A stretch of 64,000 nucleotides of DNA from Flavimaribacter sp024343425 (GCA_965227645.1 OZ245773.1:3906001-3970000); one strand, 5' to 3'; numbered from the stretch's first letter, positions 8,226 through 17,885 are shown. Program-made: numbers and translations. Notes: generated from the sequence alone by a model not told the origin.

Positions 8226-9518
8226 GTGAGTCTGCAACTGGGCGTCATCGCCGATGATCTGACCGGCGGCATGGAAACCGCCGCCATGCTGGTGGCCGAA
8301 GGCGTGGATTGCGCATTCGTCACGAAACCGGAAGGGGTTGCGAGCGTTGGCGACGCCCAGGCGGTGGTGGTGGCGCAGAAGACGCGGGTCATTGATCCCG
8401 CAGAGGCCGTCCGCCTCTCGGAGGAGGCTGCGAAAAACCTCCAGGCCGCCGGCGCCAGGCAACTGTTCTTCAAGTATTGCGGAACATTCGATTCGACCGA
8501 CGACGGAAACATCGGACCTGTCGCCGACCGGCTTCTGGAAATGACAGGCGCCGATCAAACCGCATTCTGTCCGACGTCGGTCGAAATGGAGCGCAGCGTA
8601 TTCAACGGACATCTGTTCGTGGGGCGACAGCTCGTATCGGATTCCCCAAAACGCCATGATCCATTGACGCCCATGCACGATCCCGATCTGGTCGCCGTCC
8701 TCGGCAGACAGTCGGCCTATCCGGTGGGTCTGGTCTGGCATTCCGCGATACGCAGCGGCGGCGCACAATTGCAGAAGGCCGTCGATGATCTGGTCGGCTC
8801 CGGGGTTCGTCATATCATCGTCGACGCGATCCATGAGGAAGACCTGGCCGCCATCGCCGAACTGACCGAGAGTTGGAAACTGATGACCGGAAACGCCGCC
8901 ATCGTTCGCCATTATCCGGCGGTCTGGCGCGCCAGGAACAGAATTGGCGGCAGGGCGGAAGCGAAGGTTGTTCCGGCCGCCTCAGGCGCCGGCGTGGTCC
9001 TCGCCGGCAGTTGCGCCGAACGCACGCTCGCACAGCTCGACGCTTTCGAGGCCCACAGGCCGGTCAACCGAATAAGATTGTCCGATGTGGATAACCCGGA
9101 GCAGACCATCGCCGACGCGCTTGCATGGGCCGAGCGGCGTCTGGCCGACGGTCCCGTCGCGATTTCCACGTCCGCCTCGCCGGACGCCGTCGACGCGGCT
9201 CAACGAAAGTTCGGCCGGGAGGGCGCCGCCGCCCTCGCGGAACGGATTCTCGGGGAAATATCGGTCGGTCTGCACCGCATCGGCGTCAGGCGATTCGTCG
9301 TCGCGGGCGGCGAAACGTCGGGCGCAGTCGTCGAAAGCCTCGGCGTCCAGAGCCTGCGCATCGGCCCCTATCGGGAGGCAGGCATCGCGAGGGCGGCGAC
9401 AACCTCGCACGACGTAACCGCATTGAGCCTCAAATCAGGCAAGCTCGGCCCGGTCGACATGTTTCTCCCGATGCTCGACTCCATGCTGCGCCCGGAACAC
9501 ACGGAAGAACGCCCATGA
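8226..9518 (+). CDS. otnK: Four-carbon acid sugar kinase family protein (DUF1537)
   Basis: A 430-residue member of the DUF1537 family. Characterised members phosphorylate 3-oxo-tetronates (OtnK) or related keto sugar acids with ATP. The N-terminal IADDLTGGMETAAML region (residues 7-21) is the family hallmark for substrate binding, and the C-terminal half has the nucleotide-binding GGETSGAVV stretch. I chose the GTG at 8226, preceded by AGGA at 8214-8217, because the family sequence starts there. The stop overlaps the aldolase start by four bases (ATGA). The symbol is by family and context; the exact substrate (tetronate, or a branched acid such as an apionate derivative) is open. Confidence 0.8.
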   Translation: MSLQLGVIADDLTGGMETAAMLVAEGVDCAFVTKPEGVASVGDAQAVVVAQKTRVIDPAEAVRLSEEAAKNLQAAGARQLFFKYCGTFDSTDDGNIGPVADRLLEMTGADQTAFCPTSVEMERSVFNGHLFVGRQLVSDSPKRHDPLTPMHDPDLVAVLGRQSAYPVGLVWHSAIRSGGAQLQKAVDDLVGSGVRHIIVDAIHEEDLAAIAELTESWKLMTGNAAIVRHYPAVWRARNRIGGRAEAKVVPAASGAGVVLAGSCAERTLAQLDAFEAHRPVNRIRLSDVDNPEQTIADALAWAERRLADGPVAISTSASPDAVDAAQRKFGREGAAALAERILGEISVGLHRIGVRRFVVAGGETSGAVVESLGVQSLRIGPYREAGIARAATTSHDVTALSLKSGKLGPVDMFLPMLDSMLRPEHTEERP

Positions 9519-10162
9519 CCGAAACAGTGCAACGCAGAGAAATCGTTCAGACCGTACGCGAATTGCAAAACCATGGCCTCAATCACGGCAACAGCGGCAA
9601 TGTCAGCGTCAGGTCGCAACGAGGCCTTCTCATCACGCCCACCGGCTGCAATTCCGCGAACGCGACAGAGGAAGGCATTGTTCAGATCGACATGGACGGC
9701 AAAGTCCTCGGCGACGGCATTCCATCCAGCGAATGGCACATGCATCTGGCAATCATGCGCGCCTTTCCTGCGGCGAAGGCAGTAATCCATACCCATGCGG
9801 ACGCCTGCGTGGCCTTGTCCTGCCTGCGAGAGCCCCTGCCCGCCTTTCACTACATGGTCGCGGCTTTCGGCGGCAATAACGTGCGGTGCGCGCGGTATGC
9901 GACCTTCGGCACGTCCGATCTGGCGGACTCGGCCGTTGAGGCGTTGCATGACCGGACAGCCTGCCTGCTGGCGAACCACGGGATGATCGCAATGGGCGTT
10001 TCCCTCGAGCAGACGCTCGGCACAACGATCAAGCTGGAAACGCTGGCCCGGCAATATCTCATGGCGCTTCAGGGCGGCGCGCCGGAGATGCTCTCCGACG
10101 AAGAAATGACGAAAGTCGGCAATCGATACAAAAACTACGGCGTCGGCACTTTGGAAGGCTGA
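9515..10162 (+). CDS. otnC: Class II aldolase/adducin family protein, probable 3-oxo-tetronate 4-phosphate decarboxylase
   Basis: A 215-residue zinc-dependent class II aldolase of the OtnC type, which decarboxylates the phosphorylated 3-oxo acid to dihydroxyacetone phosphate. It has GNSGN for phosphate binding (residues 25-29), the catalytic Glu73 in SSEWH, and zinc ligands His92, His94 (HTHAD) and His155 (NHGM). It starts on the ATGA overlap with the kinase stop, which implies coupled translation and strongly supports a kinase-decarboxylase pair. A fuculose-phosphate-type aldolase is the alternative. Confidence 0.82.
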   Translation: MTETVQRREIVQTVRELQNHGLNHGNSGNVSVRSQRGLLITPTGCNSANATEEGIVQIDMDGKVLGDGIPSSEWHMHLAIMRAFPAAKAVIHTHADACVALSCLREPLPAFHYMVAAFGGNNVRCARYATFGTSDLADSAVEALHDRTACLLANHGMIAMGVSLEQTLGTTIKLETLARQYLMALQGGAPEMLSDEEMTKVGNRYKNYGVGTLEG

Positions 10163-10252
10163 ACCGACTCCTGCCTGCGAGTCTCACGCGCCTCGGAAGT
10201 CCAAGGGCCGCACACCCGTTGCGACCAAAAAACGGTTCTGGCGGTTGAACTT

Positions 10253-10312
10253 ATTTCTATCTCACCGATATGCATTGCCACCGACACAAACGTCGTTTCG
10301 TGATATAGAAAT
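10253..10312. promoter_or_regulatory. Separated inverted repeat flanking the iclR promoter region
   Basis: ATTTCTAT (10253-10260) and its exact reverse complement ATAGAAAT (10305-10312) are 44 bp apart. The right copy covers the iclR start codon. A TTTCG...GAAA element (10296-10311) distantly resembles the two palindromes at 17931 and 19272. This could be an autoregulatory site of the IclR protein; the evidence is only the repeat. Confidence 0.25.
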
Positions 10313-11123
10313 GAGCAGTATGCAGTTAAGAACGCAACAAAAACCAATTGACGAAGGCGGAGCCTCGGAAAAGACCGGCGCGACGTCGCGGTCCGGCCTC
10401 AACACCGGTCTGGATGTATTGCAATTGCTCAGTTCTGCGCATCAGTTGAATCTGACGGAAATCGCCAACGGTCTGGGCAAATCGAAATCCGGGATCCACA
10501 CCGTGCTCAACACCCTCCGCACGCGCGGCTTTGTTGAACGGATGCCCCAGGGGGATTATCGGCTGGGAGCGCGGGCTTGGGAGCTCGGACGCGCGAGCTT
10601 TTCAAGCGAAATCGAAAGTTTGGCCAATCCGTATCTGAAGCGCCTTGAGGAACAAACCAATGAAGCGGTTATTCTCGGCGTTCTCGACGGGTTCGACGTC
10701 CTCTATCTGACAGTCTTTCCTGGCAATCACGCTGTCCGATTGAACGTCGAGGTCGGAGAGAGGATACCGGCGCATCTGACGTCGACTGGCATCTCTCTGC
10801 TTGCCGCGCTTGATGACAACCAGATCCAGGCCATGATGCCGCAATCCTTCCAGACGAGCACGGCGTTGAGCATTGCGTCGGAAGAGGCCTTGTGGCTGGA
10901 AATCGAGAAAACGCGGCGCAACGGATATACGCTCATGAAAGGCGGCTGGCACAACGATGTCGGAGGAATTGCCAAGAGCGCGTGTGATGCGTCAGGCCGT
11001 CCGATTGCAGGCATTTGCGTCTCTGCGCCGCTCTACCGTGTGGACGATGACTGGTACAAACGCATGAAATCGGAGATCGACTTCACCGTGCGCAGCATCG
11101 AGGTTCAGTTGAGGCAGGCCTAG
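10311..11123 (+). CDS. IclR family transcriptional regulator
   Basis: A 270-residue regulator with an N-terminal winged helix (NLTEIANGLGKSKSGIHTVL, about residues 48-67) and a C-terminal IclR effector domain (about 100-265) that binds small acids. I start it at the ATG at 10311; no good Shine-Dalgarno is visible for this or for the upstream ATG-like options, so the start is uncertain by a few codons. It converges with the TRAP/hydantoinase operon, 18 bp away at its 3' end, and is the only regulator in that locus. It is therefore the likely reader of the palindromes at 17931-17947 and 19272-19288. Confidence 0.87.
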   Translation: MSSMQLRTQQKPIDEGGASEKTGATSRSGLNTGLDVLQLLSSAHQLNLTEIANGLGKSKSGIHTVLNTLRTRGFVERMPQGDYRLGARAWELGRASFSSEIESLANPYLKRLEEQTNEAVILGVLDGFDVLYLTVFPGNHAVRLNVEVGERIPAHLTSTGISLLAALDDNQIQAMMPQSFQTSTALSIASEEALWLEIEKTRRNGYTLMKGGWHNDVGGIAKSACDASGRPIAGICVSAPLYRVDDDWYKRMKSEIDFTVRSIEVQLRQA

Positions 11124-11140
11124 CGTTTTCGCCGCTCGGT

Positions 11141-12433
11141 CTATTTGTAGAACAAGTCGATCAGGCCAGTGCTCAATGACGGCGCCATGATCAAAACCAG
11201 GACAATCAGGCAGAGCAATGCGATGTAAGGCAGAACGGCCTTGGATATCTGCTCAAGCGACACATTCGCGATTGGCATCGCAATGAACAGATTGGCGCCC
11301 AGCGGAGGCGTCAGAAAACCGATTTCAGACGTGACCACCAGCAATATCCCAAAGTGAATCGGGTCGATCCCGACAGACATGCAAACCGGCAGCAGGATCG
11401 GCGTGAGCAATACGATCGTCGCCAACGTTTCCATGAACGTGCCGATGATGATCAGCCCGATCGCAATGATGATCAGGATCAGGTAGGGATTGTCGGTCTG
11501 ATCCAGAACGGCCTGACTGACCATCTGAGGCACTTGATACTGGGTTAACAGGCGCCCGAACACGCCGGCCAATCCGACAATGATCGTCACAGTGCCACCG
11601 ACCATGACCGCTTTGAAGAACGCATCAACGCAGCTTCGCAGTGTCAGTTTTCGATAAACGAAAAAGCCGACAATGAGCGCATAATTCACGGCGACGATCG
11701 AGGCTTCGGTCGGCGTAAACACGCCGCCATAAATTCCTCCGAGCACGATGACAGGCGCCAGCAGCGCCCATCGCGCCGCCCACATAGCCGTTGCGACTTT
11801 TCTCAGCGACGCTCGTTCATTGCGCGTGGTGTAGCCTCTGGACCGGCAGAACCACCAGCTGGCGACGATGAGCACAAGGCCAGTGAGAACGCCGGGGACG
11901 ATACCGGCGATGAACATTTGCGTGACCGATACATTGCCCACAACCGCGTAGATGATCATCGGCGTGCTGGGCGGGATCATGATGCCCAGCGTTCCGCCGG
12001 TCGAAGCGACGGCGCCGGCGAAGGGCGCCGGGTAGCCGTTGCGTATCATCGCCGGGATCATGATGGTTCCGATGGCAGCCACTGTCGCCGGACCGGAACC
12101 GGACATGGCCGCGAAGAACATGCAGGCCAGGATGGTGACGCTGGCGAAGCCGCCGGTGATATGGCCGACAAGCGAGGAGGCGAAATCTATCAGTCGCTGC
12201 GACACGCCGCCATATTCCATCAGATAGCCGGCGAGAACAAAGAACGGCACCGCAATCAACCGGAACTGGTCGGTCGCGTGGTAGATCGTCTGAGGCACAG
12301 AAAGCGCCGGAATGCCCTCGACCAGCAACAGCAGGAGCGACACCGCGCCCAGCGCATGCGCGATCGGCAAGCCGAGCAGAATCAGGATCGTGAAACCACC
12401 GAAGAGAAAGACTGCAACTTCAACAGGACCCAT
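11141..12433 (-). CDS. dctM: TRAP transporter large permease subunit (DctM)
   Basis: A 430-residue polytopic inner-membrane protein with about twelve hydrophobic segments; it is the transport subunit that couples sodium or proton entry to solute uptake. Family sequences such as SGSGPATVAAIG and the LTPPLG motif in the C-terminal half are present. The ATG at 12433 has an AAGGA box and lies 13 bp after the small-subunit stop; a start at 12472 would overlap that gene. It is the last gene of the dctP-hyuA-hyuB-dctQ-dctM operon. Confidence 0.9.
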   Translation of the reverse strand: MGPVEVAVFLFGGFTILILLGLPIAHALGAVSLLLLLVEGIPALSVPQTIYHATDQFRLIAVPFFVLAGYLMEYGGVSQRLIDFASSLVGHITGGFASVTILACMFFAAMSGSGPATVAAIGTIMIPAMIRNGYPAPFAGAVASTGGTLGIMIPPSTPMIIYAVVGNVSVTQMFIAGIVPGVLTGLVLIVASWWFCRSRGYTTRNERASLRKVATAMWAARWALLAPVIVLGGIYGGVFTPTEASIVAVNYALIVGFFVYRKLTLRSCVDAFFKAVMVGGTVTIIVGLAGVFGRLLTQYQVPQMVSQAVLDQTDNPYLILIIIAIGLIIIGTFMETLATIVLLTPILLPVCMSVGIDPIHFGILLVVTSEIGFLTPPLGANLFIAMPIANVSLEQISKAVLPYIALLCLIVLVLIMAPSLSTGLIDLFYK

Positions 12434-12446
12434 GGATGCCGTTCCT

Positions 12447-12947
12447 TCAGTTCGCTTTGTACCCGAGTTCACGCATGACGATACGCAGGCCCTGCAAACC
12501 GAAACTGACCGGCACGCTCAGATAGGCCCAGAACATCGACATTCCGCTGGACGGCAACGTGTAGCTGACCCGCAGCGTGGACAGGATGAGTTGAAGTCCA
12601 TACCAGGCGGTCGCAAGACAAAACGCCAGCAACAGAACTTCACCGGTCAATCGCGCAACGGTTCCCGCGCGACCCTTGAACATTTCAATTCCGAATGTGA
12701 GGCGAATATGGGTTCCCCGCCGCATGGCCGCCGCGGCTCCAAGCATGACGACCCATACGAAAACGACGCGGGAAAGTTCCTCGATCCAGCTATAGCCGAT
12801 GCTGAAGCCAAAGCGCATGACGATCGTGAACGTCAGCATCAAGTAAAGAACAAACAGCATCGCGCAAGCAAGGTACTCTTCAGACCTGTCCAGATGCTGC
12901 AATAGGCTCTTCAATCCCACCCAGCCGGCGCTTTCTGTCTCTGCCAT
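12447..12947 (-). CDS. dctQ: TRAP transporter small permease subunit (DctQ)
   Basis: A 166-residue membrane protein with four hydrophobic segments and the family pattern WIEELSRVVFVWVVMLGAA followed by MRRGTHI. It pairs with DctM to form the TRAP membrane complex. It lies 18 bp after hyuB and 13 bp before dctM, so it is part of one operon with the hydantoinase genes. Confidence 0.88.
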   Translation of the reverse strand: MAETESAGWVGLKSLLQHLDRSEEYLACAMLFVLYLMLTFTIVMRFGFSIGYSWIEELSRVVFVWVVMLGAAAAMRRGTHIRLTFGIEMFKGRAGTVARLTGEVLLLAFCLATAWYGLQLILSTLRVSYTLPSSGMSMFWAYLSVPVSFGLQGLRIVMRELGYKAN

Positions 12948-12965
12948 CGCGGTTCCCCGTTGTCC

Positions 12966-14708
12966 CTAGCGGCTCTCCGCATTGTTGCGCAGAGACCGGG
13001 TCGACGGCCAGTCTATTTGTTTGGAGGCGCTGTTGACCACCACGCGATAGTCTTCCCTGGCCGCCTCGATTGAAACAAGCCCGTCCCGTACGTCACGCAG
13101 AACGAGTTCCGCGTCCCGCATCGCAGGATTTCCAACCCCGCCGCCGCCGGGAGAAGATATCCGCATCCGGTTGGGCCCAAGCGACACATTGCCGTAATCC
13201 GGAACGGCCACCGCCTCGCCTTTCGCATTTCGCAAATCCATCGTCGCCATCTTGCCATCGCCGCCGCCGGAAACGCCGACGCCGGTGGGCCGATTGGCGC
13301 CTTCCGAACGAAATGACATTTCCACGTCAGTCAGAAACTCGACGTCGTAATCGACGCCCGAGCCGCCCCGGTGTTCGCCCGAGCCGCCGCCGTCACACCG
13401 CAATTCCTGCTTGTTGATGCGCACCGGATAAATCTGCTCAAAGGTTTCCGCATTGGGAATCGTCAGCCCGCCAAGCGTTACGATCGGGCCGATTTGTTCA
13501 AAACCGTCGCGCGTCCGCGTCGCGCCTGCGCCGGAACAGGCCGACCAGTTATACATGACCCAGGTGCGGTTTTCCCGGTCGCGTCCCGAAGTCACCGGAA
13601 AGGAGTTCTTTCCCCATCCGGCAAGCGCTCTTTCGGGCGAGGCCTCCGTCAGGGCGAACCAGATGCAGTGCATGATCTCGTGCGCCGGGAACACGGTGCA
13701 CATGGTCACAGGCGCCGGCGGATTGGGATTGACCAGGCTGCCCTTCGGCGCGGAAATCTCGATCGCGCGGAACGTTCCGGAGTTTCGAGGCAGTTCCTTT
13801 CCGAAGAAAGACACGATCCCCGCATAGACGGCGGAGTAGGTGTTGGCCAAAGAAGAATTCTTGAAGCCTTTGATCTGCGGATCTGTTCCGGCGAAATCTA
13901 CGGTCAGCCTGTCCTTGCTCTTTTTCAGCGTGACGCGAATGCGGATTTTCCGCGTTTCGAAACAATCATTGTCAAAGCTTTCCTCGTACGAATACTCGCC
14001 GTCGTCGAGGTTCTGCAGCAGGTGCTTCATCTTCCGCTCGGCGTGATCCATCACGCCTTCAAAGGCGCTGCGCAATCCTCCTTCCTGGGAGGCAGACAGT
14101 TTGAGCAGTTCCTCGGCGCCGATACGGGCTGAACCGATCATCGCCAGAAGGTCTCCTTCCAGGAGATGCGGCGTGCGGGTATTGAGCATCAGCAACCGAA
14201 ACAGGTCGTCATCCATCTCGCCGTCACGCACCAGCTTGACCGGCGGAATCCGGATGCCCTCATGAAAAATCTCCGTCGCTTCGGGGTTGTACGTGCCGGC
14301 CGCCCCGCCGCCGATGTCGGATTGGTGCGCGCGGTTGCAGGTAAAGGCGATCAGCGTGTCGCCTTCGAAGACAGGCCACGCGACGACCCAGTCGGGAAGA
14401 TGATTTCCTCCGGCCACATAAGGGTCGTTGAGGAGAAACACGTCGCCCTTGTGAATATCGTCGCCAAAATAGTCGAGGATCGCCTCGACGGCGAAGCCCC
14501 CGCCACCGGTGTGGATCGGGATACCGTCGGCCTGGGAAATCAGACGTCCTTCCGCATCGGCAATGAAACAGGAGAAATCGTGCGACTGGTTGAAGATCGG
14601 ACTGCGCGACGTCCGGATCATCACCCATCCCATTTGCCTGGCGATGAAATCAAGCCGGTTCTGGATAATCGCAAGCGTTATGGGATCGATTTGGCTACGC
14701 ATTGTCAT
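12966..14708 (-). CDS. hyuB: Hydantoinase B/oxoprolinase family protein
   Basis: A 580-residue homologue of N-methylhydantoinase B and the C-terminal half of 5-oxoprolinase. With HyuA it should open a five-membered lactam or hydantoin ring, or in the acetone-carboxylase branch carboxylate a small ketone, at the cost of ATP. The family N-terminus (DPITLAIIQNRLD), LNDPYVAGGNHLPD and the C-terminal SPGGGGVGNP stretch are all present. Its start overlaps the end of hyuA by 14 bp, so the two are translated together. It lies between hyuA and the TRAP membrane genes, which suggests the imported solute is its substrate. Confidence 0.88.
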   Translation of the reverse strand: MTMRSQIDPITLAIIQNRLDFIARQMGWVMIRTSRSPIFNQSHDFSCFIADAEGRLISQADGIPIHTGGGGFAVEAILDYFGDDIHKGDVFLLNDPYVAGGNHLPDWVVAWPVFEGDTLIAFTCNRAHQSDIGGGAAGTYNPEATEIFHEGIRIPPVKLVRDGEMDDDLFRLLMLNTRTPHLLEGDLLAMIGSARIGAEELLKLSASQEGGLRSAFEGVMDHAERKMKHLLQNLDDGEYSYEESFDNDCFETRKIRIRVTLKKSKDRLTVDFAGTDPQIKGFKNSSLANTYSAVYAGIVSFFGKELPRNSGTFRAIEISAPKGSLVNPNPPAPVTMCTVFPAHEIMHCIWFALTEASPERALAGWGKNSFPVTSGRDRENRTWVMYNWSACSGAGATRTRDGFEQIGPIVTLGGLTIPNAETFEQIYPVRINKQELRCDGGGSGEHRGGSGVDYDVEFLTDVEMSFRSEGANRPTGVGVSGGGDGKMATMDLRNAKGEAVAVPDYGNVSLGPNRMRISSPGGGGVGNPAMRDAELVLRDVRDGLVSIEAAREDYRVVVNSASKQIDWPSTRSLRNNAESR

Positions 14709-16788
14709 TGTCCGCCATCATGATCAGGTAGTTTCCTGCATTGTCGACGGTGACATGATCGCCGTCGCCGACCAGCAGCGTCGTGGTTTGTTCTTCGATA
14801 AGCGCGGGGCCTTCAAAAGCGTGGCCGGAAACCAGCGTTGCGCCCGAGTAGCAGGCGACGTCCATCCAACCGGATTTCTGATCGATCCAGATGCGTCGGG
14901 TCTCGCCCGCAACGGGCGGCGCCGCTGTCTGCGCGCCCCTCGGCTGCACGAGCTTTTCCATCAGGCCGGTGGCGGAGGATCTCAAGGCCCTGACTTCTAT
15001 CGCCCCCTTTGTCTGAACATGGCCGAACAGTTTCTCATGCATCGTCTCAAACGTAGAACGCACGCGGTCGTGTTCGATCGGCAGGTCGACCGGGACCGGA
15101 ATGTCCCATTGCTGGCCGACATAGCGGAGATCCATGGTGAACTGGACGATCGCGTCGTCCTCCTTGAAACCCTCGCGCAGGAGTTTGTCGATGACATCCA
15201 TTCTGAGGTCCAGAAGGCCATCGACCAGGTCGTCAGTTGAAACCTCGCCCAATACGCCGCGGAAGAACCTCATATTGTCGTGTCGACAATTGGAGCCCAG
15301 CATGCCGAGCGCACAGAAGGCGCCGGAAATCCGCGGCACATACACTCTCTGGCATCCGAGATTGCGCGCAACGTTCACGACATGGAGAGGGCCGGCGCCG
15401 CCGCCCGCCACCAGATCGAACAATTTCGGATCATTGCCGCGTTCGGTGCTGAGTTTCTGGACCGCGAGCACCAGTTGCTGGTCCATCAGTCGCAGAATGC
15501 CGATCGCTGCTTCCTCGACCGAAACGCCAAGCCGACTGGCGATATGCGTGTCGATCGCATCATAGGCGCGCGACACATCGATGGTGATCGCTCCATCCGC
15601 ATAGGGACCGGATACAAACCGTCCCAGCACGGCATGAGCGTCGGTGACGGTCGGGTGATCGCCGCCAAATCCGTAGCAGGCGGGTCCGGGTCTCGCCCCG
15701 GCGCCCTCGGGCCCAAGCAGCAGCAATCCGGCCTCATCGACGCGCGCAATCGTTCCGCCGCCCGCCCCGATCGTGTGAACCTCCACGGAAGGAGACACGA
15801 TATCGTAGCCGGCGATTTGCAACCTGTCGGTATAATTGACATGCCCCTCGTTCATCAGCATGACGTCGCAACTCGTGCCGCCGATCTCCATCGATATCAG
15901 GCTGTTCTTGCCGATGGACTCCGCAAAGTGGTTCAACGATCCGATTGCCGCGGCAGGCCCGGAAAGCATGAGATTAACGGCCCTGTCGGCAACCTCCTCG
16001 ACGGACGTGATGCCGCCATTGTTCTGAACCAGAAGCAGGGGAGACGTCAGCCCGGCCTCGGCCAGCCTCGCCTCGAGCGCGCGCAGATAGTTGATTGTGC
16101 GAGGGCCGACGTAACTGTTCATGACCGCGGTCGAGCCACGTTCGTACTCACCGAGAATAGGCGCCGCCTTGCTGGACAAGGTGACGTAATTCCCGGGAAA
16201 TTCGTTTTCAATTTCCGCCGCAATCTCGCGTTCGTGCGTTCCGTCAAGAAATGCATTCATCAGGCAGATCGCAAAGGACTCCACGTCTTCCTCCCGGAAC
16301 GTCCGCACGGCTTCGGCGACGTCTTCAACGGAAAGAGGCTGCAATTCGCTCCCCTCGGCATCCAAACGGCCTTTCACAGGCAATCGGAGGTATCGCGGAA
16401 CGAGAACCGGGGCGAACGGAGCATGGTGATCCCACGGGTTTTCCCGGATGCCGCGTCTGATCTCGAGAAAATCGCGGAAGCCCTCCGTGACGATCAGCCC
16501 GACGCGGGCGCCCTTGCCTTCCAGCGCCGTGTTGGTGGCGATCGTCGTGCCATGAATGAAATGCGAGACTGACCGCAGAAAGGCGTCTTGACGCATTCCG
16601 AACGCTTCCGCTGCCTTCGCCACCGCGGCCATGACGGCGTCATCCGGGTTGGAAGGCGTGCTCGGAACCTTGAAAACATCGATCGAGCCGTTTGGGCTGG
16701 CGACGACCATGTCGGTAAAAGTCCCGCCGACATCGACGCCAATTCTCAGACCTTCAGCCGAGTCGCCGACTTCGCGCCTGTTTGCCAT
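14695..16788 (-). CDS. hyuA: Hydantoinase A/oxoprolinase family protein
   Basis: A 697-residue ATP-binding partner of HyuB. The ASKHA-type phosphate loop GVDVGGTFTD lies at residues 17-26, the hydantoinase A core follows with EIGGTSCDV and GAGGGTIARVD, and the C-terminal domain is complete. The ATG at 16788 has GGAG six bases upstream; a GTG four codons earlier is the alternative. It ends inside hyuB. A 92-bp gap holding an 8-bp-stem hairpin separates it from dctP. Substrate choice (hydantoin, oxoproline, a cyclic amide or a ketone) cannot be read from sequence. Confidence 0.88.
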   Translation of the reverse strand: MANRREVGDSAEGLRIGVDVGGTFTDMVVASPNGSIDVFKVPSTPSNPDDAVMAAVAKAAEAFGMRQDAFLRSVSHFIHGTTIATNTALEGKGARVGLIVTEGFRDFLEIRRGIRENPWDHHAPFAPVLVPRYLRLPVKGRLDAEGSELQPLSVEDVAEAVRTFREEDVESFAICLMNAFLDGTHEREIAAEIENEFPGNYVTLSSKAAPILGEYERGSTAVMNSYVGPRTINYLRALEARLAEAGLTSPLLLVQNNGGITSVEEVADRAVNLMLSGPAAAIGSLNHFAESIGKNSLISMEIGGTSCDVMLMNEGHVNYTDRLQIAGYDIVSPSVEVHTIGAGGGTIARVDEAGLLLLGPEGAGARPGPACYGFGGDHPTVTDAHAVLGRFVSGPYADGAITIDVSRAYDAIDTHIASRLGVSVEEAAIGILRLMDQQLVLAVQKLSTERGNDPKLFDLVAGGGAGPLHVVNVARNLGCQRVYVPRISGAFCALGMLGSNCRHDNMRFFRGVLGEVSTDDLVDGLLDLRMDVIDKLLREGFKEDDAIVQFTMDLRYVGQQWDIPVPVDLPIEHDRVRSTFETMHEKLFGHVQTKGAIEVRALRSSATGLMEKLVQPRGAQTAAPPVAGETRRIWIDQKSGWMDVACYSGATLVSGHAFEGPALIEEQTTTLLVGDGDHVTVDNAGNYLIMMADNDNA

Positions 16789-16828
16789 GAAAGTCTCCAC
16801 CGCCCTTGAGGTAAAAAATGTCCCTGCC

Positions 16829-16847
16829 GGGCGGCGAACCGCCGCCC
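16829..16847 (-). other. Intercistronic hairpin between dctP and hyuA
   Basis: GGGCGGCG (16829-16836) and CGCCGCCC (16840-16847) form a perfect 8-bp stem with a three-base loop. On the minus-strand transcript it follows dctP and precedes hyuA. A T-run on that strand (in ACATTTTTTACC) comes only after about nine bases. It may attenuate read-through or protect the dctP mRNA, giving more binding protein than enzyme. Confidence 0.5.
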
Positions 16848-16895
16848 GAAAGTCAGTTTTTCAGTGTGTTGTTCTTGGTCCGCCGGGAGGTCCGG

Positions 16896-17885
16896 TCAGC
16901 AACCGTCCTGTGCAGCGACAATACGGTCGATCAGCTCTTTGCCGAACTCTTCCGACGCCGCATCCAGAACCGGCTGCGCAGCCTCACGGAAACCTGCGAG
17001 ATCAGGTTCGGTAAACTCGACGCCCTGTTCCTTCAGGAACACAACGGCTTCTTCCGTATTGGCGGCGTCCGCGGAAATGTTGACGCCTACGGAATTCGCC
17101 GCTGCATCCGTCACGAGCTTCTGGTACTCCTCCGGCAAGCTGTTGAAAAAGCGACCGTTCATCGCAAAGGTCGCCATACCGACTGCGACGTTGGTCACAG
17201 CGACATTGTCCACGACTTCGTACCATTTGAACTGCTTGATGCTGGAAATCGGGTTGGCGTCACCGTCCACCACGCCCTGCTGGAGCGCCGGAAACAGTTC
17301 CGAGAAGGGCAGAGGAATGGGCGACGCGCCCATTGCCGACCATGTCTGTTCCAGATACTTGTCCGGAGGAATGCGGATTTTCAGTCCCGCCACGTCGCTG
17401 ACGCTGTTGATCGGACGTTTTGTGTTGAAGAGCTGCCGGTATCCGAAGGTGTAATATCCAAGCACGTGGATATCCGCCTTTTCCTGCAGTTCCTTGGCCA
17501 TTTCCTGCCCGACGTCGCCGCTCGTCACCGCCATTGCGCATTCAATGGATTTCAGCAGGTACGGTACGGACAGTACCTGGAGCGAAGGCAGGAACGGGCT
17601 GATGTTGCTTGTCGAGACAACAGTCGCCTCGAGCGTTCCGATCTGAACGTTGCGCGCCATCTCGGCTTCGCCGCCCATCTGGGAGGATGGAAACACCGTT
17701 ACCTCGATGTCGCCGTTCGAGCCTTCCTCGACCTGCTTTTTGAACTCGGCAAGCGCGACATTGTAAGAATAGCCTTCGGGCGTACTCACCCCGACCTTCA
17801 ATTTGTACTCCTGAGCAAGGGCTGCCGAGGTCGTAAGGGCCACCAGGGCCGTCGCGACCGGGAGGAGCTTCGTGAAATGCTTCAT
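16896..17885 (-). CDS. dctP: TRAP transporter substrate-binding protein (DctP)
   Basis: A 329-residue exported binding protein, first gene of its operon. The signal peptide runs to about residue 24 (LTTSAALA/Q). The mature part has the DctP fold, with the VFPSSQMGG motif, and an Arg in GLKIRIP that normally clamps the carboxylate of the ligand, so an acidic substrate is expected. The start has AGGAGAG nearby. Upstream (17931-17947) lies a 17-bp perfect palindrome in operator position. Confidence 0.92.
   Translation of the reverse strand: MKHFTKLLPVATALVALTTSAALAQEYKLKVGVSTPEGYSYNVALAEFKKQVEEGSNGDIEVTVFPSSQMGGEAEMARNVQIGTLEATVVSTSNISPFLPSLQVLSVPYLLKSIECAMAVTSGDVGQEMAKELQEKADIHVLGYYTFGYRQLFNTKRPINSVSDVAGLKIRIPPDKYLEQTWSAMGASPIPLPFSELFPALQQGVVDGDANPISSIKQFKWYEVVDNVAVTNVAVGMATFAMNGRFFNSLPEEYQKLVTDAAANSVGVNISADAANTEEAVVFLKEQGVEFTEPDLAGFREAAQPVLDAASEEFGKELIDRIVAAQDGC

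Noticed and set aside
14166..15240. Plus-strand frames antisense to hyuA and hyuB
   Set aside because: Both lie wholly inside well-supported hydantoinase genes and lack their own signals.
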